A stretch of DNA of 64,000 nt from Hevea brasiliensis (taxonomy: Eukaryota > Streptophyta > Magnoliopsida > Malpighiales > Euphorbiaceae), in contig NC_079499.1 in NCBI RefSeq assembly GCF_030052815.1, positions 102,024,480-102,088,479 on the forward strand, read 5' to 3'. This document shows positions 31,824-42,087 of this stretch, in pieces (the first letter of the stretch is position 1; the number at the start of each line of letters is the position of its first letter). The notes under the pieces are model-generated. The model ran no database searches. It saw only the letters and a list, made by a program, of their open reading frames with translations, and had not been told where the DNA came from. The position numbers and the translations under genes were made by a program.

Positions 31824-32780
31824 TTTGAGATTGATGTCATGCCTAGTGTGGACCCAATCTCCATAACACCATACAGAATGGCACAAGCAGAATTGAAAGA
31901 ATTGAAAGTGCAATTGCAAGAGCTGCTTGATAAGGGCTTTATTCGCCCTAGTGTGTCACCTTGGGGAGTGCCAGTGCTGTTTGTTAAGAAAAAAGGTGGC
32001 ACTCTCCGTTTATGTATTGACTATTGGCAGTTGAACAAGGTGACAATAAAGAAAAGATATCCATTTTTCCTCATTGATGACTTATTTGATCAGTTAAGGG
32101 GTGCAGCTGTGTTCTCTAAGATTGACCTGAGATCGGGTTATTATCAGCTGAAAGTGCAAGAGCAGAGTATCCCAAAAACTGCTTTTAGAACTCGATATGG
32201 CCATTATGAATTCCTGGTCATGCCATTCGGGTTAACCAATGCTTCAGCTGCTTTTATGGATCTGATGAACACTATCTTTAGACCATACTTAGATTAGTTT
32301 GTAGTGGTGTTTATTGATGACATCTTGGTGTATTCGAGGAGTGCAGAGGAGCATGATAGACATCTGCGGATTGTACTACAGACTTTGAGGGAGAAATAGC
32401 TATACACCAAATTGTCAAAGTGTGAATTTTGGCTAAAGGAAATATCCTTCTTGGGGCACATAGTATCGATAGAAGGCATTAAGGTAGATCCAACTAAGAT
32501 AGAAGCTGTCCTTAATTGGAAGCCACCTAGGAATGTCACAGAAATTCACAGTTTTCTGGGTTTAGCTGGATACTACCACCGTTTTGTGAAAGGGTTCTCC
32601 ATGTTGGCATCTCCATTAACCAAGCTACTTCGAAAAGATGTGAAATTTCAGTGGATTGACAAATGTCAGAAGAGTTTTGATGAATTGAAGAGATGTTTGA
32701 CTGAAGCTCCAGTCCTTACTTTACCTACACCAGGTAAGAATACACAGTTTACAATGATACTTCTCATAATGGGTTAGGCT
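31824..32780 (+). pseudogene. Tekay-type reverse transcriptase
   Basis: Motifs in order: [57 protein letters not shown] (Arg of the family DYRQLN replaced by Trp), [32 protein letters not shown], then after TAG 32295-32297 the catalytic FIDDILVYS, here with both Asp kept. A TAG at 32397-32399 and a one-base shift near 32750 follow. The catalytic residues are present but the frame is destroyed. Confidence 0.9.
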
Positions 32781-33277
32781 GTGTATTAATGCAAGATTGG
32801 AATGTCATTGCATATGCATCACGCCAGCTGAAATCGCATGAGAGGAACTATCCGACACATGACTTGGAGCTTGCAGCTATTGTATTTGCTCTTAAGATCT
32901 AGAGACACTGCTTATATGGAGAGAAGTGTTACATCTACACATATTATAAGAGTTTGAAGTATCTGGCCACTCAAAAAGAGTTAAATTTGAGACAGAGGAT
33001 ATGGTTAGAACTGATTAAAGATTATGATTGTCTGATAGACTATCAGCCAAGGAAAGCTAATGTGGTGACTGACGCCTTTAGTATCAAGACTATGGCAAGT
33101 CTACAAGTTTCTCCTTTGTCTATGGTACATGAGTTGAGAGCATTACATGCCAGCTTAGAAATTAATGATGAGGGACAGATAGTAGTTGCATGGCATGTAC
33201 AGCCAGTGTTGATTGATCAGATCAGAATGGCTGCACAGAATGATGAGAAATATCAGAAGCTATTAGAAGAAGTCTAG
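32755..33277 (+). pseudogene. Tekay-type RNase H
   Basis: In the shifted frame the sequence shows [38 protein letters not shown] and, after a TAG near 32900, [20 protein letters not shown]. The third catalytic Asp region of the family (YTDHKSLKY) reads YTYYKSLKY, so that Asp is lost. The segment ends with TAG 33275-33277. Confidence 0.85.
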
Positions 33278-34252
33278 CAGGGCAATAAACCAGAATTTTC
33301 AGTAAGAGATGATGGTGTACTGCTACACCAGAGTAGAATGTGCATTCCTAATAACGTTGACTTGAGACAGATCATTATGAAGGAAGTACATGAATCTCCT
33401 TTTTCTATGCACCTTGGTGGTACTAAAATGTACAGAGGACTGAAAGAACATTACTGGTGGATGGGTATGAAAAGAGATGTAGTTGATTTTGTCTCTAAAT
33501 GCCTAACTTGTCAGCAAGTGAAGGCAGAACATCAAGTGCCAGCTGGTTCGTTACATCCATTACCAGTGCCTGAATGGAAATGGGAACGAATAACTACGGA
33601 TTTTGTGATGGGACTTCCAAGGACACAGAAGAGCCATGATGTAGTATGGGTCATAGTTGATAGATTGACCAAGTCTGCTCATTTTCTACCAGTTCGGATG
33701 GACTATAGTTTAGAAAGATTAGCCAAATTGTACATAAATGAGATTGTGAGACTACATGGAGTTTCAGTATCGATTGTATCTGATAGAGATCCTAGGTTCA
33801 CTTCTAGATTTTGGGGTAGTCTTCAGAGAGGCCTAGGAACTAGATTGAACTTCAGCACGACATTCCACCCACAGACAGATGGCCAGTCTGAGAAGGTAAT
33901 ATAGATATTGGAGGATATGCTAAGGGCTTGTATGATTGAGTTTGAGGGTAGTTGGGACACACACTTGCCTCTGATTGAGTTTGCTTACAACAACAACTAT
34001 CAATCAAGCATTGGGATGCCTCCATATGAAGCTTTGTATGGCAGAAAGTGCAGAACTCCTTTGTGTTGGGATGAAGTGGGCGAAAGAAAGATGATTGGCC
34101 CAGAAATTGTTCAGCAAACAGAGGAAAAGATCAGACCGATTAGAGATCGGCTCAAGGCTGCATCAGATCGTCAAAAGTCCAATATTGATATGAAAAGAAG
34201 AGACATTAAATATGCAGTGGGTGAGAAAGTATTCCTCAAGGTTTCCCCTTGA
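33278..34252 (+). pseudogene. Tekay-type integrase
   Basis: The zinc-binding segment has [20 protein letters not shown] and [11 protein letters not shown]. The core shows [13 protein letters not shown] (first Asp), [12 protein letters not shown] (second Asp) and [14 protein letters not shown] (the Glu of the DDE triad). A TAG at 33902-33904 and a TGA at 34250-34252 interrupt the frame. Integrase would insert the cDNA and make the 5-bp duplication. Confidence 0.9.
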
Positions 34253-34640
34253 AAGAAAATTATGAGATTTGGCAGAAAAGGGAAACTAAGTCCTCGTTTC
34301 ATCGAGCCATATGAGGTTCTTGAAAAAGTGGGTCCTTTGGCACATTGTTTAGCACTACCTCTAGAGTTAGAGAAGATACATAACGTCTTCCATATGTCTA
34401 TGTTGAGGAGGTACAGATTTGACCCATCTCCTGTGTTATCAGTAGAAGAAATTGAGGTGAATCCAGACCTCACATATGGGGAAGAATCCATAGAAATTGT
34501 GGCATATGAGGTGAAGTAGCTACGGAATAAACGGATACCGTTGGTTAAAGTGCTGTAGAACCATCATTTGGGCCAAGAAGCTACTTGGGAATGGGAGGAG
34601 GACATGAGAAGACAGCACCCAAAGCTGTTCAGAAACTAAT
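34253..34640 (+). pseudogene. Integrase C-terminal region with chromodomain remnant
   Basis: GKLSPRFIEPYEVLEKVGPLA and IHNVFHMSMLRRY are the Tekay integrase tail. After TAG 34517-34519 the frame reads LRNKRIPLVKVL, a TAG at 34556-34558, and QEATWEWEEDMRRQHPKLF, the end of the chromodomain that marks chromoviruses. Two stops break it. Such chromodomains are thought to steer insertion to heterochromatin. Confidence 0.8.
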
Positions 34641-34673
34641 ATCAGGTAAAATTTTGAGACAAAATTTATTTTT

Positions 34674-34709
34674 AAGAGGGGGGGGGGGGGGGGGGGAGGG
34701 GGAGAGAAT
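34674..34709 (+). other. Poly-G polypurine tract of the Tekay-type element
   Basis: A run of 19 G (34678-34696), then A, GGGGG and AGAGAAT, lies directly before the 3' LTR at 34710. The place is right for the polypurine tract; the G run is expanded compared with the usual AGAGGGGGG form, or is partly a sequencing artefact. Confidence 0.75.
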
Positions 34710-37700
34710 TGTAACACCCCTATATGCCTAGCTTGATATATTTCACTGTTTTAGTGACCGAAGTCGGTCCGGACAATTAAGGGGATTAGAATCACATCTA
34801 AGACACCTAGATAAGCCCTGAATGCAAATAATTAGTGATTGTCAGATAGTTAAGTATAAATAAGAAAAACAGAACACAAAAGGTTAAATGAGCCGGGAGT
34901 CACAGCGATAGGTGACCTTCCCGGGAAGTGACTACTAGGTCAGTCTAAACCCTAATGTCAAACCGAAAATTGAGATGCCGCGGTCCTTAAGACTATTGCG
35001 AACCTAGTGGAAAAGAGAAAACCACAGAAAAGAACTAATAAGTGGGTCAAATAATTAGTTCAAGGATCTGGAAGAAATATCGAATTATTTGCAAACCGGA
35101 TCAGATCGGCGAGGGGCAATTTAGTCAATTCACCCCTAGAGGTGACTCCTGACCTAATTGTCCAATAAAATTGGAGAAATGAAAATTTTGGAATCGAGAA
35201 TTAAATTAAAGAACTATGGAAAAAATTAAGGAAAAAGAAAAAGGGAAAATAAATGGATTATTACATCATTAGGTGACATCAAGAATAATGTCAAAATTAA
35301 AATTATTTTACCCAAATTTTTGACTAAGTCAATTATGGCATAAATGGAGATAAAAACAAAATTAAAAAGATAATTTTTTTTCTTCTTCTTCTCCAAATTT
35401 CCGTAGCTCTCTCTCTCTCATTTGTTCTCTCACCAAAAACCTCCATTAAAGCATGAAATCAACTCTTAAATCCCTAAATTACCCATAAATTCCCCAAATT
35501 TCTTTGATTAAAGCTTGTTATCTTCACTTGAGAAGAAGATTGAGGAAGGAAAGAAAGGAAGAAAAAGGAAGAAATGGTAGAAGTAGAGATCAAACAAAGG
35601 TTAGTACTTAAACTTGACATCTTTTGTTAAATTTTCATGTTCTTAGTTAACCTATAATTGAACTTAAATCAAAAGAAAACTATCATTGGGGGGACTGAAT
35701 GGGATTTTTGGCCAGCCTATAAGGGTATTGAAATTTCATGATTTTGATGGAATTGAAGTATTAGTTAAGTTGAATTGAGTGTATAGAGGTTGATTATAAA
35801 CTTTAATTGCATTAGATTGCATAATTGTGTAATTAGGGTTCTTAACCTCTTGAAATTGGAAGAAAAATTGTAGGAAATGATCAATTGATGCAAATGACCT
35901 TAATTTAGGTGAGAAATGGTCAATTGGGACCATTTGTGATATGTTTGAATTGGTAGAAACCAAGTGTAATTCGGATTGGTTAGGGTCACTATTCTGGCAG
36001 CTTGACCTAGGTCTCTTTCAGGGACTAAAACTAAAAATTTACCAACCCAATTAGTGTGAGGCCAATTGGGAATGAAAATAGACACATAATGGCACATTTT
36101 TTTATTAAGGAACCATGCCCAGAAAATGACATTAACATAGTGAACAATTAGGTCAAATCTGAGTGTAGTGCATTGCCACTGTATCAAAATGACCAAATGA
36201 ACAGTGTTTCTTCATTTGGCCATAACTTGGGATATACAGGTCCAAATGACCTGATTTTTTTGGAATTGGAAAGTTATGATATAGCACTACAACTTTCATG
36301 AAGAACACCAACCCAAATTCTACCCATAACCCAGTCATTTGGCCACTTAAAATTAGTGGTCCAAAACTGCCAAAACCAAATTAGGTACCCAGAAATCTGG
36401 GTTAGACCAATCCGGCCGGCCATGTTCAAAAGGCCATATCTTGGGCTACGAAACTCCAAATGGAGTGATTCAAAAATTAAAGTTAAGACAATAAGGAACA
36501 ACTTCTATGAAGAACACTTAGCCAAATTCCCACAGCAACATGATCAATAGAACAGTGTAAAACAGGACATCAAAACTGAAAATATGAAATTGTGCCTAGG
36601 AGACCTAAAAATTGAAGGAGCAACCAAAATCAACAAATTAAGCAACTAAAATTTGGTATATGGGTGAAATTGAAATTCTCGTACCCATTAAGCATAAGGA
36701 AGTCAACAATTTGACTTGAATAGTATTATGAATAGTAACTCCGAAATGCAAAATTCAAAGAATGTTAAATTAAGAATATTAGAGCTAGACATAAGTAATT
36801 GTGAATTTATGTGTTTCAGTTGAAAAGAATACCGGGAAAGAACCCGAGGCATTGAGTCAAGGCCTAGAGGCGACTCGTACAAGGTTTGTGCACAACATAA
36901 AATTTTTCTGTAAATTCTCTTGACAATTTATTTTGATGAATAAATTGTGATTTATTTTTATTGCAAATTTGTGAATGAAATGAATATTATGCTTTTGACT
37001 TAAATTGTTTGAAATTTAATTGTATGTGTTTGAATTGTCAATAAATGTTTAATAAAATGTTAAGATAGTTTTGAAACCACAGTGTCATGACCATATATCT
37101 GAATGCCTCACTAGCATGCCTAGTGGGAGGAATTAGTTTTGAATTTTGAATTCCCTCTCTGGCTGAAGTGTTGAGGTGTGTGCCAGTAAAGGAAGAAATT
37201 GAATGGGTACCCATAGTTTGAGATAGCTAGCCTTGAGATTCCTCATAAGCCTCCGGCTATTGAGATGAACATTGTACTGATAACATGATATAACTGTGTG
37301 TTTTTATGAAATCTGTTTTGGGACTTCCGAAATGAGACTGTTTTGACTAAAATTATAAATTGTGTTTGTATTTATTTTCATTTTCATTACCATATTTGAA
37401 TAAACGTGATTTGATTTATGCATAAGATTTTATTTTAGTATGTTGTGCACCACTGAGTCATAGTACTCAGCGATGGCTGTTTATTGTTGTTGCAGATAGA
37501 GAGACTAGTAGAGCAGTGGAGTGAGCTGCTAAGGATTTCAGAGCTACCTCTGGACCTTTTATCGGGTATAATTTTATACCCTGATTATACATATTTATTT
37601 TGATATAATTGACTGTATGTACCTTTGTAAATTGATCATGAGCAGTTGTACAGATTTTGTAATAATGTTATTTTGGATTTTCTGATATAATTTAAACTGA

Positions 37701-38153
37701 TGAATGTAAATTAATGTTTCTTGAATGGAATGTGAATGAAAACTATTTAGTATTATTTCTGAAATATTTGAGTTGGAAATTGATTTAAATTATGGAGATT
37801 GGAGGAAATTGTGCTGATTTAAGTTATAATGGTGGCTGTGATTTGATGAAGTGTTATATTGGAAGTGTTTTCGACAAGTTAAATTTTTTGTTTTCTCAAA
37901 TATAGTCGGTACTCTGCTAAAATTTTTCCAAAATTTGCGAAAAAATAAAAAGAGACAAAAATTTTATCAAAACTTTAAACTTCAAGTAAATGTTTTTAAT
38001 ACCTGCTAGAAAAGCTCACCACTTTCAAAAATTAAGAAAATTGTTTTAAAATCCCTTATAGTGTATTTAATGGGTCATCGGTAGACGGAGTCGGTAATTC
38101 ATTAGGTATACTACAGGATCATGTTATGCCTTACAAAGGGGTAAGGTGTAACA
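34710..38153 (+). mobile_element. Tekay-type 3' LTR
   Basis: 3444 bp, starting TGTAACACCCCTATATGCC and ending GTGTAACA. The 5' LTR without its insertion is 3498 bp; most of the difference is a segment of about 50 bp present at 11768-11818. Donor-like AAAG|GTTAGT lies at 35597-35605 and acceptor-like TTGTTGCAG at 37487-37495. By eye the two LTRs differ more than the Athila pair, as expected for the older element. Confidence 0.9.
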
Positions 38154-39292
38154 ATCCTAATTTTGGCTCAGACCCTAATTCCCAATGTCACCAATCTTAC
38201 ACCACATAAAATTGAGATTCTAACCCATATTTTCACATCAAAGGCCATCACCAACAATCTTTAATTCAACAAAAAGTCATCAAAACTCTAGCATACTAAT
38301 GGCTACCAAAAATCAAGGGGGGTCTAACATGCATATTTTGTTTCATTTCCCATAATTTCTAACTCAATTTAGTGTCTTAACAAAGAATATATATAGAGAG
38401 AGAAGAGAATTGGCACTAACCTTTATTGATGACTTTCTAAACTTGCTCAATCTTCACTTTCTCTCACTTTCTTAGCTGCCAAACACCTTAGCAAAGGGTA
38501 GTTTTTAATGTTAGGATTTAGGGGAAATATGGTGAGAAGGGTGAGAGAATTGACCTAGTTAAAGTGAAAATGGTAAGGGCTTCAATGGTGGGTTTCGGCT
38601 AAGGCTAAGATGAAATGAAGAAGATGACTAGAATTTATTTTAATTAGTTTCTTTAATATCTTTTAAGTGTGTTTGTCTAATTGTGATTGGTGGGGAAATT
38701 TTTAATTGCATCATTATTACATCATGCTTAGGTAATATTTCCAATTTAAAATTTTCTTTTTGTTTATCTTTCTTTCTTCTCTCTTTTACTTATTTTTAAT
38801 TAATTTTTCATCAATATTTGTTCACATTTTATGTCATATACCTCACTTACTTAAATGGACAAGTTGGTAAAAAATCATCTCTGAAGGTGAAAATGACCAA
38901 AATGCCCTTCGTTTTGCTTACCGAGTTAAAATTGTCTGTACAGATTTACAAAATTTTCTTAGTATTTCCTTAGTATTCTATTGTCATATGAACCTCAATA
39001 ATTATTCACTGGAGTCCCAAAAATTATTTCATAGGGTTTCCCATGGGTTTAGGGTTGCTAACTGTCTTCACAGTTACTTCCCGTTGGGGTTACCCATTGC
39101 CGTAACTTCGGCTCATTTAACCTTGTTGCATTTCATTTCTTAAATTTTTCCTAAGTTTTTATTATTATTATTTGATTTATTTATGACTCATCACCCTAGT
39201 TTATATATAGTTCTAGACATTCTGGCTGTCCGGATAGACGTTAATCACCGGAATAGTAGAATGTAGGGACTACCTAAAGTGAGGGCGTTACA
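38154..39292 (-). mobile_element. Solo LTR B, second segment
   Basis: It continues LTR B after the Tekay-type element (38154-38158 is the target duplication) and ends at 39292 with GGGCGTTACA, reverse of the LTR start. A reversed AAAGGTTAGTG donor-like site lies at 38415-38424. Non-coding. Confidence 0.85.
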
Positions 39293-39333
39293 CCTTGCTC
39301 GGCTACACTATAGATCGGATAAGGGGTGTTACA
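39293..39333 (+). mobile_element. Solo LTR A, right end
   Basis: After the duplicated CCTTG the last 36 bases of LTR A (CTCGGCTACACT to GGGGTGTTACA) appear, then TGGAG at 39334-39338. Joined to 7711, this matches the end of LTR D, CTCGGTTACACT to GGGGTGTCACA. Confidence 0.88.
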
Positions 39334-39836
39334 TGGAGTCACCAGTATAATCACCCACAGAGACAATTCTAACTTTGACTGCAGGAGTGTAGGGCTCAAT
39401 GATCCACTGGTGAGTGTTAGTTACAACTACACAATCATTGGGGATCCCTAAGTGCTGAGTTAAAGTAGCAAGCGTGAGGGAGACTCTGGTTTGGTTAATA
39501 AAGCTGGCCAGAGTGATTGGGTTAGACTGTTGGACAACATGTAGGTTGGCATAAAAATCCCTAACTAAGTTCTCTTTGGTGGGACCAGGAGCAGTGATGA
39601 GAGAATCCCACCCTTGGGCAATAAAGGGAAAAAGAAACCCCATGGGTAGTGAAGCGAACAAAAAAATCAGGGTCAATAGGTCTATCTGAGTGTACGAATC
39701 TCTTAAAAAAGGGTGCATATTTTTTAGAGTTCCAAGTGACTATATCAAACTCAAAGGCTGGAGGTGTTTGGGTAGGTGGAGGGCCTCTACTAGACTCTCC
39801 CCTAGGTCATTTACCACATGCCCTCTTTTGATCCAT
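39334..39836 (-). pseudogene. Copia third ORF, N-terminal part (Transposase_32-like)
   Basis: An ATG at 39836 (MDQKRACGK) is soon followed by a TAA, then the same frame reads FEFDIVTWNSKKYAPFFKRF and DFFVRFTTHG. A frameshift near 39620 moves on to LFPFIAQGWDSLITAPGPT and ENLVRDFYANLHV, the FxxxxGW...EFYANL signature of the Transposase_32-like plant transposon protein. It ends at the insertion and resumes at 4334. A pyrimidine tract and TTTTTGCAG (about 39889-39897, minus) stand upstream of the ATG, resembling a 3' splice site. Confidence 0.6.
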
Positions 39837-42087
39837 AGAGATGAGAAAAAGGTGTATACTAAAAGAAGAGATAGAGAGAAGGGCAGAAAAACTGCAAAAA
39901 GAAGGTACATGTGTGCCAAAAAAAATAAAACAAAGAAAGGTATCACCAAGACAAGAAAATCATCATGAATATCTAAACTTTAGTCAATATAACAGGCAAT
40001 TAAGAATTTAGGTAAAACAAAAGCTCAACAATTCCAAGTATTCACTCATATATAGGTACATTTCATAATCTCAGCAAGATAGTCATAGGCTTAAAGAAGT
40101 AGGAATGTAATTATATTAAGACAAATTAGAGTGAATAAGCAAGGCAAGTTGTTAGCACAATATGAATTTTATAAAGAGAATATAAATTAAAAAGTACAAG
40201 CATGAGCATTCATTCATAAAAAGAGCACATGTAAGTATATAAAAAAAAATCAAAAGCAAAGCAATTTGATATATGAACATTTTTCAAAATGCAAACTTGT
40301 TTATAAGACACAACATAACATTAAGTAACCTTAATGGGCATATTAGTCAAAAAGTCATATAAGTGTAACAAAGCATCATAAGGTATCAAAGCATTTATTC
40401 ATATATACAATACAAGATGGTTGAAATCAAGGAAGGGTTCAAATAGAATTCAACACAAGCCTAACATCATATTGATAGAATCACAAGCAAAAATTGTAGG
40501 ATCGAGCACTTATCACTGTGCCAAAGGAAAGCATAGCACCATTCAAAAATTATTTTAACAGTAAGAGAGTCAACACATATCAAATGGCATGGTCATTTCA
40601 ATATTGATAAGCATAATATTATCAAGGTAACAAACTAGCTAATGGTGTTTGCCAGAAAAATGAATTGAGAAGCTTGTATGATAGAAAATATCCTAAGCAT
40701 ATATCCTATTTTCAACAATCAGAATACAAGGAAATTATAGCAAACACAAACTAAGAAGGTTTTTAAAAAAATTTTAACAGCATTAAACAACCATTTTCAA
40801 GAAGATATAACCAAAGGAGTGAGACCATGGCAAGTGACAAAAGAATAGATACTAATGTACATGGCACACATACTGGCAAAATCAAGCAAGTGCATATAAT
40901 ATAAACACTATCCAATATATACATTCATCACAGCAACTTAACATAAGCAAACACAAGTAAAACATTTAAGAGAAAACAAATGAAGGGGTACATATATGTG
41001 TACATATGCATGATCAAAAGAAATATAAGCTGAAACAATATGTCCATAGTACTATAATCAGAACTAAAACACCCCAAAAAAATGCAAAAACTAGTTTAGA
41101 TAAACACAAATAATATCAATATAGTTGAATAAACAAATATTGCAGACTTATTTACTAGAAAAACTATATTCATTCATGCAGTCAAGACTCCCAAAAAAAA
41201 AAATTATCAAAGCATTAATAATAAACCACATATTTGCTATACCAATAATAAGAACATATAAAAATTTAAGACGAAAAGCACAAATGGGAACTTACTCGAA
41301 GGAGAGAACAACCAAAATTGATAACCTAAAAATGAATTAACTAACAAATTTCATAATAAAATGTGAAAAATAATTATAAAAACTAATTAAAACAAGTAAA
41401 TATAAAAAGATAAGGAAAAGAAGGAAAAATACTTAAGATTCAAAGAAAATGGCAAAAACCCTTAGAATGCAGTGAAAAGCTCGAAACTTGATGAGAATGT
41501 GAGATTTTGTAGGGAATTTGAATGAAGAGGGGAAAGGAAGTGAGAGAGATATAGGGAGTAAGAGTCACGAGAGAGAGAAAGGGAGAGAGGTTGCCGAAGT
41601 GTCAAAGAAAAAGGAGTTTGGGGGTTTTAAAAACTCCAGGTTCGACAATCGGAAGAAGGTATTTCCACTGCCGCTTTGCTTTCTACCCAATTTTTTAAAA
41701 AATAGGGTTTTTGAGGTTTTGGCAAGCGAAATAAGGATTTTCAGCTGCCACTTTATTCTGTCCAATCTTTAAAAACTATTTTAAAAGGGTTTTGGCTATC
41801 AAACCTTAAGATTTCAGCTGCCACTTTAGCTACTGCTTAAAAGTGAACAACTGAGAAACTTTCGGCTGCCGAAGAGTAAAGTTTTGACTACCAAACTTTG
41901 CTCTGCCAGAAATTTTAAGGCATATTTTCAAAGCCAAAACAACTTAAACAAAGTTCTTTTTTTTTGTGAATAAATGAAATACCTTATACATAAAAATTTT
42001 AAAACATTGAGACAAAGATTAAAATAATAAAAGTATGACAATTTGAATAAAAAAATTTTCAAAAGAACATATACATAACATCATAAC
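39837..42087 (-). other. Copia spacer between pol and the third ORF
   Basis: No gene is supported here. 39960-41400 is strongly AT-rich. On the minus strand 41600-41500 is a CT-rich leader-like block (TCTCTCTCGTG, CCTATATCTCTCTCAC). 41650-41900 has degenerate repeats of about 75-80 bp containing CAGCTGCCACTTT (41743 and 41817). Together with the acceptor-like site at 39889 this may be the promoter and intron of the third ORF. Confidence 0.5.

Larger units (their letters stand above)
9664..38153 (+). mobile_element. Full-length Tekay/Del-type Ty3-gypsy chromovirus (interrupted)
   Basis: The element begins TGTAACACCACTATATGCC at 9664 and ends GTGTAACA at 38153. Flanking pentamers ACCCT and ATCCT differ by one base, as expected for an old target duplication. 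Without the Athila insertion its length is about 11.85 kb. Order: 5' LTR (9664-12392 plus 29030-29798), tRNA-iMet primer site at 29807, gag, protease, RT, RNase H, integrase, chromodomain remnant, poly-G polypurine tract and 3' LTR (34710-38153). The gene order and motifs fit Tekay/Del chromoviruses. Many stops and frameshifts make it inactive. Confidence 0.9.
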
